Shown here: one piece after another, positions 23,325 to 31,176 of the stretch
How positions within the stretch are numbered: the first letter of the stretch is position 1
Layout of the letters: each line of letters begins with the position of its first letter
NCBI RefSeq assembly: GCF_015709455.1
Contig: NZ_JADNQW010000005.1
Coordinates: forward strand, 1,054,001-1,118,000
Length of the DNA: 64,000 nt
DNA from: Methylosinus sp. H3A
Lineage (GTDB): Bacteria; Pseudomonadota; Alphaproteobacteria; Rhizobiales; Beijerinckiaceae
Direction: 5' to 3'
The notes under the pieces: generated by a model
What the model saw: the letters and a program-made list of their open reading frames with translations, nothing else
What the model was told of the DNA's origin: nothing
Database searches by the model: none
Program-made: the position numbers and the translations under genes

Positions 23325-26201
23325 TCAGCGCGCCTCCCCGGCGGCGACGATCTGCCGGCTCTTCTCCGACATTTCGCGATAACGCTCCTGCCATTCGGTG
23401 GGGCCGTTGGAGGGCGAGACCTGCACCGCTGTCACCTTATATTCGGGGCAATTGGTCGCCCAGTCCGAATTATCGGTGGTGACGACATTGGTCTGGCACA
23501 GTGGATGGTGGAAGGTGGTGTAGACGACTCCCGGCGCGACGCGATCGGTGATCTTGGCGTGAAGCGTCGTCTCGCCGGCGCGGCTCTGCACGCGCACCCA
23601 ATCGCCCTCGCGCACGCCGCGCGTCTCCGCGTCATACGGATGGATTTCCAGCACATCCTCTGGATGCCATTGGCTGTTCTCGGTGCGCCGCGTCTGCGCG
23701 CCGACATTATATTGCGAGAGAATGCGGCCCGTCGTCAGCAGCAGCGGGAAGCGCGGCCCGCTGCGCTCCTCTGTCGGCACATATTCGGTGATGACGAATT
23801 TGCCCTTGCCGCGCGCGAACTTGTCTATGTGCATGATCGGCATGCCCTCCGGCGCCGCGTCATTGCAGGGCCATTGCACCGAGCCGATCTCGTCGAGCTT
23901 GGCGTAGGAGACATGCGCGAATGAGGGCGTGAGCTTGGCGATCTCGTCCATGATCTCGCTCGGATGCGTGTAGCTCCAATTGCAGCCGAGCGCATTGGCG
24001 AAGAGCTGCGTCGCCTCCCAATCGGCATAGCGGGCCTTGGGGCTCATCACGCGGCGCACGCGCTGAATGCGGCGCTCGGCGTTGATGAAGACGCCGTCCT
24101 TCTCGAGGAAGCTCGCGCCGGGCAAAAAGACATGCGCGTAATTGGCGGTCTCATTGAGGAAGAGATCCTGCACCACGAGACATTCCAGCGCGCCGAGACC
24201 GGCGGAGACATGCTTGATATCCGGGTCGGACTGCAGAATATCCTCGCCCTGCACGTAGAGGCCCTTGAACACGCCATCGACGGCGGCGTCGAACATGTTG
24301 GGAATGCGCAGGCCCGGCTCGCCGTCCAGCGGCACGCCCCAGGCCTCCTCGAACAGCTTGCGCACATTGTCGTCGGAGACATGGCGATAGCCGGGGAACT
24401 CATGCGGGAAGGAGCCCATGTCGCAGGAGCCCTGCACATTGTTCTGCCCGCGCAGCGGATTGACGCCGACGCCAGGGCGGCCGAGATTGCCGGTCGCCAT
24501 TGCGAGATTGGCGATGGCCATCACCGTGGTCGAGCCCTGGCTGTGCTCGGTGACGCCGAGGCCGTAATAGATGGTGGCGTTGCCGCCGGTGGCGTAGAGA
24601 CGCGCCGCGCCGCGCACCAGATGCGCCGGAACGCCGGTGAACTTCTCCACCGCCTCCGGGCTGTTGCCCTCCTCGCCGACGAAGGCGGCCCATTCCAAAT
24701 ATTCGTCCCAATCGCAACGCTCGCGCACGAAGGCCTCGTTCACCAGCCCCTCTTGGACGATCACATGGGCGAGCGCGGTGACGATGGCGACATTGGTTCC
24801 CGGCCGCAGCGGCAGATGGAAGGCCGCGCTGATATGCGGCGAGCGCACCAGCTCGGTGCGGCGCGGATCGACGACGATGAGCTTGGCGCCCTCGCGTATC
24901 CGCCGCTTGATCTGCGAGCCGACGACCGGATGCGCGTCGGTCGGATTGCAGCCGATGATGAGAATGACGTCGGCCTCGGAGACCGAGTCGAAATCCTGCG
25001 TGCCGGCGGAGGTGCCGAAAGCCTGGCTGAGGCCGTAGCCGGTCGGCGAATGGCAGACGCGCGCGCATGTGTCGACATTATTATTGCCGAAGCCGCTGCG
25101 GATGAGCTTCTGCACCAGAAAGGTCTCCTCGCTGGTGCAGCGCGAGGAGGTGATGCCGCCTACGGCGAGCCGTCCATATTTCGCCTGAATGCGCTTGAAC
25201 TCGGAAGCGGCGTGAGAGATCGCCTCCTCCCAGGACACTTCGCGCCAAGGGTCGGTGACCTTCTCGCGGATCATCGGGCTGGTCACGCGGTCGCGATGCA
25301 GCGCATAGCCATAGGCGAAGCGGCCCTTGATGCAGCTATGGCCATGATTGGCCTTGCCGTCCTTCCAAGGGACCATGCGGACGATCTCCTCGCCGCGCAT
25401 CTCCGCCTTGAAGGCGCAGCCGACGCCGCAATAGGCGCAAGTGGTGACGGCGGAATGTTCCGGCTGGCCGATGGCGACGACGGAATTCTCGACCAGAGTC
25501 GCCGTGGGACAGGCCTGCACGCAGGCGCCGCAGGAGACGCATTCCGACTCCATGAAGGCCTCGCCGGCGCCCGGCGAGACGCGGCTGTCGAAGCCGCGGC
25601 CTTCGATCGTCAGCGCGAATGCGCCCTGCACTTCCTGGCAGGCGCGCACGCAGCGATTGCAGACGATGCATTTGGAGGGATCATAAGTGAAATAGGGATT
25701 GGACTTGTCCTTGGGCTTCCAATCCTCATTGCGACGGCCGTCGCGGCGCGCCGTCACATGGTTGCGACCATCGGAGCCATAGCGCACCTCGCGAAGGCTC
25801 ACCGCGCCGGCCATGGCCTGCAGCTCACAATCGCCGTTGGCGGCGCAGGTGAGGCAGTCGAGCGGATGGTCCGAGATATAGAGCTCCATTATCCCACGGC
25901 GGATGGAGTCGAGCCGCGGCGAATAGGTCTTCACCGCAATGCCCGGCATCACCGGCGTCGTGCAGGAGGCCGAGAGATTGGCGCGCCCCTCGATCTCGAT
26001 GAGGCAGAGGCGGCAGGAGCCGAAGGAATGGAGATTGTCCGAGGCGCAGAGCTTGGGAATTTCGACGCCGATCTGCATCGCCGCGCGCATGATCGATGTG
26101 CCCTCGGGAACGGTGATCTCCGCGCCGTCGATGGTCAGCGTGACCTCCTTCTCCGAGCGGGAGACCGGCGTGCCATAGTCGATTTCCTTGATGAGGCTCA
26201 T
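23325..26201 (-). CDS. fdhA: Formate dehydrogenase alpha subunit (Mo/W bis-MGD)
   Basis: A 958-residue oxidoreductase. An N-terminal 2Fe-2S ferredoxin domain (CASDNLHSFGSCRLCLIEIE) comes first, then a His/Cys 4Fe-4S segment (HPLDCLTCAANGDCELQ), two 4Fe-4S sets (CIVCNRCVRACQEVQGA and CVSCGACVQACPTATL), the molybdopterin domain with CAYCGVGCAFKAE and a C-terminal dinucleotide-binding domain (LTTGRILSQYN). The catalytic metal ligand is Cys, C383 in ARVCHSPTGYG, not selenocysteine. The layout is that of FdsA-type NAD-linked enzymes, but no FdsB, FdsG, FdsC or FdsD gene is adjacent. It oxidises formate to CO2, the last step of C1 dissimilation. The divergent neighbour is a metal-chelate importer. 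Confidence 0.93.
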   Translation of the reverse strand: MSLIKEIDYGTPVSRSEKEVTLTIDGAEITVPEGTSIMRAAMQIGVEIPKLCASDNLHSFGSCRLCLIEIEGRANLSASCTTPVMPGIAVKTYSPRLDSIRRGIMELYISDHPLDCLTCAANGDCELQAMAGAVSLREVRYGSDGRNHVTARRDGRRNEDWKPKDKSNPYFTYDPSKCIVCNRCVRACQEVQGAFALTIEGRGFDSRVSPGAGEAFMESECVSCGACVQACPTATLVENSVVAIGQPEHSAVTTCAYCGVGCAFKAEMRGEEIVRMVPWKDGKANHGHSCIKGRFAYGYALHRDRVTSPMIREKVTDPWREVSWEEAISHAASEFKRIQAKYGRLAVGGITSSRCTSEETFLVQKLIRSGFGNNNVDTCARVCHSPTGYGLSQAFGTSAGTQDFDSVSEADVILIIGCNPTDAHPVVGSQIKRRIREGAKLIVVDPRRTELVRSPHISAAFHLPLRPGTNVAIVTALAHVIVQEGLVNEAFVRERCDWDEYLEWAAFVGEEGNSPEAVEKFTGVPAHLVRGAARLYATGGNATIYYGLGVTEHSQGSTTVMAIANLAMATGNLGRPGVGVNPLRGQNNVQGSCDMGSFPHEFPGYRHVSDDNVRKLFEEAWGVPLDGEPGLRIPNMFDAAVDGVFKGLYVQGEDILQSDPDIKHVSAGLGALECLVVQDLFLNETANYAHVFLPGASFLEKDGVFINAERRIQRVRRVMSPKARYADWEATQLFANALGCNWSYTHPSEIMDEIAKLTPSFAHVSYAKLDEIGSVQWPCNDAAPEGMPIMHIDKFARGKGKFVITEYVPTEERSGPRFPLLLTTGRILSQYNVGAQTRRTENSQWHPEDVLEIHPYDAETRGVREGDWVRVQSRAGETTLHAKITDRVAPGVVYTTFHHPLCQTNVVTTDNSDWATNCPEYKVTAVQVSPSNGPTEWQERYREMSEKSRQIVAAGEAR

Positions 26202-26234
26202 TTTTCTGGTCCCCGCGGGTCGGAATGGTAAACT

Positions 26235-26249
26235 GTAATCTAATTACAT
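26235..26249. promoter_or_regulatory. Palindromic operator candidate upstream of fdhA
   Basis: A perfect inverted repeat, TGTAAT-CTA-ATTACA, centred 41 bp before the fdhA start codon in an AT-rich patch. The size and symmetry suit a dimeric helix-turn-helix regulator. No matching copy was seen elsewhere in the window. Confidence 0.5.
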
Positions 26250-26254
26250 AGCGA

Positions 26255-26263
26255 TATAGATAC
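26255..26263 (-). promoter_or_regulatory. Shared 9-bp motif, fdhA side
   Basis: TATCTATAT on the minus strand, followed by CGC, 54 bp before the fdhA start. The same 9-mer occurs on the plus strand at 26549-26557 before the importer genes, so each divergent unit has one copy pointing towards it. Confidence 0.4.
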
Positions 26264-26548
26264 GGTCAGAGGAGAGGTTTTTGTCAATATCTCCAAATCG
26301 TCGGTCGATAGGCGAAGCCTATAGTCTCGTGGAGGTAGCGCCGTTGCGTGGCGGCGGCCGGAGCCGTTCAGAAATATGTGTGCTGAATATATCGAGATGA
26401 AAGACGAGAGCGCCGGTCGCTCGGCGCGAGCCTGACGGCGCGCCCTTAATCCGCCGGTCGGAGAGATCAGGCCGCGTGCCGCGTCGGAAAGCATCGCAGA
26501 GGCTAGAATTTGGCCTTGCGCGGCGCAGCCTTCGGTCTCTATGGTCGC

Positions 26549-26557
26549 TATCTATAT
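26549..26557 (+). promoter_or_regulatory. Shared 9-bp motif, importer side
   Basis: TATCTATAT lies 61 bp before the chosen importer start. It belongs to a larger imperfect palindrome at 26547-26575 with half-sites CGCTATCTAT and ATACATATCG. The half-sites resemble Mo-regulator boxes in base composition, but the spacing is about 5 bp longer than the Escherichia coli ModE site. Confidence 0.4.
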
Positions 26558-26617
26558 AAGACGCATACATATCGCATGCGTCCTCCCTCCATCGCCGAAG
26601 GTCGAAAGCCCTCGTCC

Positions 26618-27667
26618 ATGCCCATGACGCGTCCCTGCGCTTCGAACCGCTTCCTCTGCGCCCTGCTGGCGCTGCTCGCGCTCGCAGCTCCGGCGCGCGC
26701 CGGCGAGACGCGCGAGATCACCGACATGGCCGGCCGCAAAATCGTCATACCGGCCGACCCCAAGCGCGTTTTCGGCGCGGCGCCGCCGATCGCGGTGACG
26801 CTCTACGCGATCGCGCCGGAGCGTCTCATCGGCATAAATGTGCCGATGCGCGGCGACGAGAAATCGCTCTACCGCAAGGAGGCGGCCGATCTGCCCGTGC
26901 TCGGCAGCAATGCGGGCATGGGCCGCCAGCTCAATCTCGAGGAGATCGCGGCGATGCGCCCCGATCTCATCATCGCCTGGCTCGGCTTCTACCAGGAGAA
27001 GGCGCGGGTGGTGGAGAGCTTCGCCAAGATCGGCGTTCCAGTGATCTTTCTGAAGCTCGACAATCTCGACGATTATGCGGAAGCTTTCACCTTTCTCGGC
27101 CGCATTTTCGGGCGCGAGGCGAAGACGAACGAAATGGCCGCCTATATTCGCGACGCGCTCGCCCGCGTGCGTAAGGCGACCGCCGATATTCCGCCGGCCG
27201 AGAGGCTGCGCGTCTATTACGCCGAATCCGCCGACGGGCTCGCGACCGATTGCGACAAGAGCTTCCACACCGAGCCGATCGTCATCGCGGCTGGCGACAA
27301 TATCTATCACTGCGAGCAGAACTCGCATATCGGCATGGAGAAGATCAGCGTCGAGCAGATCGTCGCGCTGGCGCCCTCGCTCATTCTCGCCCAGGACAAG
27401 ACATTCGCCGGGCTCGCCAAGACGAGCGCGCAATGGCGCAATGTGGAGGCGGTGAAGACGGGACGCATCGTCACGGTTCCGCATGCGCCCTTCAACTGGC
27501 TCGACCGGCCGCCGAGCTATATGCGCGCGCTCGGCATACAATGGCTCGCCAATCTCTTCTATCCGGCGCGCTTCCCGATCGATGTGAAGGCCGAGACGCA
27601 GAAATTCTACCGGCTCTTTCTCGGCGTCGATATCTCCGACGCCGATTACGCCCGCATCATGGAGTGA
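26618..27667 (+). CDS. FecB/BtuF-type periplasmic metal-chelate binding protein
   Basis: A 349-residue class III binding protein (Pfam PF01497 type). The signal peptide at residues 1-28 ends APARA; the mature part starts TREITDMAGRKIVIPADPKR. Other features: GVNVP-like LIGINVPMRGDEKS, MRPDLIIAWLGFYQEK, a helical linker at about residues 185-205 and the C-terminal HAPFNWLDRPPSYMRALGIQ. The ATG at 26618 gives a normal signal peptide but has only a distant purine-rich site; 26576 and 26624 are alternatives. It is the first gene of a tightly spaced import operon. The substrate could be an iron, cobalt, molybdate or tungstate complex. The divergent Mo/W enzyme gene favours the last two, by inference only. 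Confidence 0.8.
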   Translation: MPMTRPCASNRFLCALLALLALAAPARAGETREITDMAGRKIVIPADPKRVFGAAPPIAVTLYAIAPERLIGINVPMRGDEKSLYRKEAADLPVLGSNAGMGRQLNLEEIAAMRPDLIIAWLGFYQEKARVVESFAKIGVPVIFLKLDNLDDYAEAFTFLGRIFGREAKTNEMAAYIRDALARVRKATADIPPAERLRVYYAESADGLATDCDKSFHTEPIVIAAGDNIYHCEQNSHIGMEKISVEQIVALAPSLILAQDKTFAGLAKTSAQWRNVEAVKTGRIVTVPHAPFNWLDRPPSYMRALGIQWLANLFYPARFPIDVKAETQKFYRLFLGVDISDADYARIME

Positions 27668-27679
27668 GCCGCCATTTCC

Positions 27680-28678
27680 ATGCGTCTCGCCCTTTTGCCC
27701 TTCGTGTTGCTGGCGGTGATTCTCGTCGCTCTGTCGGTCGGGCGCTATCCGCTCGCGCCGAGCGATATTCTCAGCCTTGTCGGCGCGAGCCTCGGCCTCG
27801 TCGATCTTGCGCCGGAGCGACGCGACCTATTGCATAATCTCATCGTCGAAATCCGCCTGCCGCGCGTTCTCGCGGCGGGGATCATCGGCGCGGCGCTCTC
27901 CGCCTCGGGCGCTTCGTTCCAGGCGGTGTTCCGCAATCCGCTGGTGTCGCCGGGCATTCTCGGCGTGCTGGGCGGCGCCGGCTTCGGCGCGGCGCTCGGC
28001 ATTCTCTTCTCCGGCGATTTTTTCACCGTGCAGATTTCCGCCTTCGCCATGGGGCTCGTCGCCGTCGGCGTCGGCGTCGTCATCGCAAATCTCTTCGGCG
28101 CGGCGTCCATGGTCACGCTCGTGCTCGGCGGCATGATCTCCGGCGCGCTGTTCACCTCGGCGCTGTCGCTCGTCAAATATGCCGCCGATCCCTACGATCA
28201 GCTTCCCGCGATCGTCTATTGGATGATGGGGAGCCTCGGCGCCGTCGATCTGAAGCAGCTTCGGGGCGCGGCCCTGCCCATTCTCGCCGGCGTCGGCGCG
28301 CTGACGCTCGCCGGCCGGGCACTGGACGCGCTCTCCATGGGCGACGACGAGGCGCGTTCGCTGGGCGTGCCGGTGCATGTGACGCGCTATGGCGTCATCG
28401 CCGTGGCGACGCTGGTCTCCTCGCTCTCCGTCTCGCTCGCCGGGATGATCGGCTGGGTGGGGCTCGTCGTGCCGCATGTGGCGCGGCTCGCCATCGGGCC
28501 GACGAACAGCAAGCTCCTGCCGGCGAGCGCCCTGCTCGGCGCGATCTTCCTCATCGCGGCCGATTGCGTGGCGCGCAATGTCACCCGCGCCGAAATACCG
28601 ATCGGCGTCGTCACCGAATTGCTCGGCATTCCGGCCTTTGTCCTGGTGCTCGGCCGGGCGCGGAGGGCCTGGGCGTGA
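27680..28678 (+). CDS. FecCD/BtuC-type ABC importer permease
   Basis: A 332-residue permease with about ten TM helices. Family signatures: VEIRLPRVLAAGIIGAALSA, GASFQAVFRNPLVSPGILGV, the cytoplasmic coupling stretch LGVPVHVTRYGVIA and, near the end, GWVGLVVPHVARLAIGP plus ARAEIPIGVVTELLG-like NVTRAEIPIGVVTELLGIPA. The start is 12 bp after the binding-protein stop, so it is co-transcribed. It forms the membrane dimer of a type II importer with the ATPase encoded downstream. Confidence 0.88.
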   Translation: MRLALLPFVLLAVILVALSVGRYPLAPSDILSLVGASLGLVDLAPERRDLLHNLIVEIRLPRVLAAGIIGAALSASGASFQAVFRNPLVSPGILGVLGGAGFGAALGILFSGDFFTVQISAFAMGLVAVGVGVVIANLFGAASMVTLVLGGMISGALFTSALSLVKYAADPYDQLPAIVYWMMGSLGAVDLKQLRGAALPILAGVGALTLAGRALDALSMGDDEARSLGVPVHVTRYGVIAVATLVSSLSVSLAGMIGWVGLVVPHVARLAIGPTNSKLLPASALLGAIFLIAADCVARNVTRAEIPIGVVTELLGIPAFVLVLGRARRAWA

Positions 28679-28694
28679 GTTGGGAGGTGGTGGA

Positions 28695-28754
28695 GCGCCC
28701 CCTCCGCCCCGGCCCTCCCCTGCGGAACGCGGGGACGGCCTGGAGAGGGGGCGC
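28695..28754. repeat. GC-rich palindrome upstream of the importer ATPase
   Basis: Outer arms GCGCCCCCTC and GAGGGGGCGC enclose a C/G-rich centre. The element fills nearly the whole 79-bp gap between permease and ATPase genes and ends three bases before the ATPase ATG, so its right arm supplies the Shine-Dalgarno-like GGAGAGGGGG. Folding could hide that site. Confidence 0.6.
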
Positions 28755-28757
28755 AAA

Positions 28758-29570
28758 ATGAGAGCGCCCACCCCAGCCGCTCGGCTCGAAGGCCTGGGCC
28801 TGCATTTCGCGCGCGGACGGCGCACAGTGCTGGACGGCGTGACGTTCGGCCTCGGCGCCGGGGAGATCGTGGCCCTGCTGGGCGCCAATGGCGCCGGCAA
28901 GAGCACGCTGTTCCGCCTGCTGCTCGGCTTTCTCGCGGCCGAGCGCGGCGAGGTGCGGCTCGACGGCGCGCCGCTCTCGACCTATTCGCGGCGTGAGATC
29001 GCCAAGCGCGTCGCCTATGTGCCGCAGGGCCATGTCACGCCCTTTCCCTATACGGTGCGGGAGGTCGTCACGCTCGGCCGCCTGCCCGAGACCGGTTTTT
29101 TGCGCGCGCCGCGGGCGCAGGATCGCGAGATCGTCGAAAGCGTCATCGCCCGGCTCGGCATAGAGTGGCTGATCGACCGGCCCTATACCGAGATTTCCGG
29201 CGGCGAGCGGCAGCTCGCGCTCATCGCCCGCGCGCTGGCGCAAGGCGCGCGCCTGCTCGTGATGGACGAGCCCGCCACCGGGCTCGACTATGGGTATCAG
29301 CTGCGCCTGCTGCGGCATTTGTCCGATCTCGCCGCCGACGGCCATGGCGTGCTGGTCAGCACGCATCATCCAGAACATGCGATGCAGGTCGCGACGCGAA
29401 TCGCCATTCTGCACGAGGGCCGCATCGACGCCGACGGCGCGCCGCAGGCGGTGGTGACGGCGGAGCGGATGCGCCACATCTATGGAGTCGATGTCGAGGT
29501 CTTCGACGATCCCTTCGGCGCGCGGCGGCTCGCGCCGGTCGTCGAGCGACATGGCGAGGCCGAAAGATGA
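28758..29570 (+). CDS. FecE/BtuD-type ABC importer ATPase
   Basis: A 270-residue ATPase with Walker A GANGAGKS (42-49), Q-loop YVPQGHVTPFPYTVREVV, signature ISGGERQLALIARAL (146-160), Walker B LLVMDEP (166-172) and H-loop STHHPEHAMQ. PYTVREVVTLGR is typical of the iron-complex/cobalamin/molybdate type II family. The stop overlaps the ATG of the following TiaS-like gene (ATGA at 29567-29570), so translation of the accessory protein is probably coupled to the ATPase. Confidence 0.88.
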   Translation: MRAPTPAARLEGLGLHFARGRRTVLDGVTFGLGAGEIVALLGANGAGKSTLFRLLLGFLAAERGEVRLDGAPLSTYSRREIAKRVAYVPQGHVTPFPYTVREVVTLGRLPETGFLRAPRAQDREIVESVIARLGIEWLIDRPYTEISGGERQLALIARALAQGARLLVMDEPATGLDYGYQLRLLRHLSDLAADGHGVLVSTHHPEHAMQVATRIAILHEGRIDADGAPQAVVTAERMRHIYGVDVEVFDDPFGARRLAPVVERHGEAER

Positions 29571-30298
29571 AGCTCTATATGGGTTTCGACGACACCGACG
29601 TCGCCGGAGCGAAGATCGGCACGGGCCGGCTGGCGCGGCTCTTCGAGCACAAGCTCCCCGAGGGCGCGCGGCTCTGGGGCGCGCTGCGTCATCAATTGCT
29701 CATCGATCCGCGCATTCCCTTCACCTCGCACAACAGCCCGGCCTGCGCCGTGGTGGAGATAAAGGACGAGGCGCTGATCCCGGCGCTGGTCGCGCGCGCG
29801 ATCGCCCACATAGCGGAACTCGCCAGCGAGGGCTCCGACCCCGGCCTCTGCGTCGCGCGGGAGACCGACGAGCTTTCCGAAATCATCGAATTCGGCCTCT
29901 CCTGCACGCATGAGATCGAGACGCAGGATCATGCGCGAGAGGTCGCCGCGCGCGCCGGGGTGGAGCTGCTCGGCCTCGGCGGCACGAATGACGGCGTCAT
30001 CGGCGCGCTGGCGGCGGTCGGCCTCTCCGCCTATGGCTGGTCCGGCCGATTCTTGGAATATGGCCGGCTGCGCCGCCTCCCCGATCCGATCTCCGTCGCA
30101 GCCCTCGCCGAGGTCGGCATAGAGGCCGTGGCGATCGACGAAAACGCGCATGCGCTCGACGCCGATTCGTTGATCCATACCGGCGGCTGGCTGTCGCCGC
30201 GGCTCTGGGGCGGGCGCGCCGTCGCGCCGATAGAGGAACGGGACGGACGCCTCCACGCCATCGGCAAGCGCCCGCGCGACGCGGAGGTCGCCGACTGA
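29567..30298 (+). CDS. TiaS-like DDTD protein 1
   Basis: A 243-residue protein resembling the N-terminal kinase-like half of archaeal TiaS (tRNA-Ile2 agmatinylcytidine synthetase). It begins MKLYMGFDDTDVAGAKIGTG, with DDTD at residues 8-11 and the later glycine motif GGTNDGVIGALAAVGL (138-153) followed by GWSGRFLEYGRLRR. The TiaS OB-fold and zinc ribbon are absent, so tRNA modification is unlikely. It overlaps both neighbours (ATGA and TGATG) inside a metal-chelate import operon. A nucleotide- or phosphate-handling accessory role for import is a guess. The paralogue follows directly. Confidence 0.7.
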   Translation: MKLYMGFDDTDVAGAKIGTGRLARLFEHKLPEGARLWGALRHQLLIDPRIPFTSHNSPACAVVEIKDEALIPALVARAIAHIAELASEGSDPGLCVARETDELSEIIEFGLSCTHEIETQDHAREVAARAGVELLGLGGTNDGVIGALAAVGLSAYGWSGRFLEYGRLRRLPDPISVAALAEVGIEAVAIDENAHALDADSLIHTGGWLSPRLWGGRAVAPIEERDGRLHAIGKRPRDAEVAD

Positions 30299-31005
30299 TG
30301 CGTATTTTCATCGGCATGGACGACACCGACGGGGCCGGCTGGGCGACGAGCACGGCGCGGCTCGCGCGCGAATTGGGCGATGCGCTCGCGGATGAAGCGC
30401 GCTTCATCGGCTCGGTCGGCCATATGCTGTTTTCCGGCGTGAAGGCGACGACGAACAACAAAGCCTCGTGCCTCGTTCTCGAAACCGAGCGGACAGACGC
30501 GCTCGACTCTCTCTTCCAGCGCGCCGCCGCCTATGTCGAAGCGCATGCCGCGCCATCGAGCGCCCCCGGCGTCGTCGTCGCGGGCGAGGAGGCGGAGCAG
30601 CTCGCCGAGTTCGGCCGCGAGGCGAGCCGGCGCGAAATCCGTTGCGACGAGATCGACCGCTTGCTCGCAGGGCGTCGCGCGACCGGATTCGGCGCGCGCC
30701 GCGGCCTCGTCGGCGCGGCGGCCGCAGTGGGGCTGACGGCGCGCGGATGGTCGGGGCGCTGGCTCGAATTCGGCGGCCTGCGCCGCGTCGAGCGCGTCGT
30801 GCAGGCCCGCGAGCTCGCGGCGCTGGGCGTCTTTCTCGTTTCATTGGAAACGGACGCCGAGGTTCCGGGGCCGGAGGATTGGGTGGACACCCATGGCTGG
30901 CTGCGGCCCCAGCTCATCGCTGGACGCGCCGCCCTTCCCTTGCGCCGGATCGGTGAAAGACTATGGGAGGCGGCGAGCGTCAAAGCGGCGAAGACATTTC
31001 GATAA
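30298..31005 (+). CDS. TiaS-like DDTD protein 2
   Basis: A 235-residue paralogue of the preceding protein: MRIFIGMDDTDGAGWATSTA (DDTD at 8-11), GARRGLVGAAAAVGL (about 132-146) and the shared GWSGRWLEFGGLRR. The middle portions differ strongly, which suggests two subunits with different tasks or a heterodimer. The start codon overlaps the previous stop (TGATG). The operon may end here: the TonB receptor starts 171 bp later behind its own AT-rich control region. The biochemical role is unknown. Confidence 0.7.
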   Translation: MRIFIGMDDTDGAGWATSTARLARELGDALADEARFIGSVGHMLFSGVKATTNNKASCLVLETERTDALDSLFQRAAAYVEAHAAPSSAPGVVVAGEEAEQLAEFGREASRREIRCDEIDRLLAGRRATGFGARRGLVGAAAAVGLTARGWSGRWLEFGGLRRVERVVQARELAALGVFLVSLETDAEVPGPEDWVDTHGWLRPQLIAGRAALPLRRIGERLWEAASVKAAKTFR

Positions 31006-31028
31006 TCGCGAATATTACATGCAATTTA

Positions 31029-31050
31029 TATCGCGCGTCGTGACGCGATA
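31029..31050. promoter_or_regulatory. Inverted repeat upstream of the TonB receptor
   Basis: TATCGCG-CGTCGTGA-CGCGATA, seven-base perfect arms, 23 bp after the stop of TiaS-like protein 2 and 127 bp before the receptor ATG. It could be an operator or a weak terminator without a T-tract. The AT-rich stretch downstream (31095-31120) probably contains the receptor promoter. Confidence 0.4.
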
Positions 31051-31176
31051 AGCGTCGATTTGCCGCCTGATTAGACTTGCAGCCATGAGCGCATATATTT
31101 AGGTAATTTTGTTATATCACGAATCGAGCGGCAGGCGAGCGGCGCGTCGGCCCGGGGCGACGAAAGGCTGACAGCA

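Noticed and set aside
23964..26231. Rightward open frame of about 750 codons opposite fdhA
   Set aside because: Antisense shadow of the formate dehydrogenase; composition is repetitive Ala/Arg/Asp and no domain is recognisable.
26547..26575. ModE (Mo-box) binding site
   Set aside because: Half-sites are similar in composition, but the spacing is about five bases longer than the known Escherichia coli site, so the identity of the regulator is not claimed.
29567..31005. tRNA-Ile2 lysidine/agmatidine-type modification by the TiaS-like pair
   Set aside because: The OB-fold and zinc-ribbon RNA-binding parts of TiaS are absent, and the genes overlap transporter genes.
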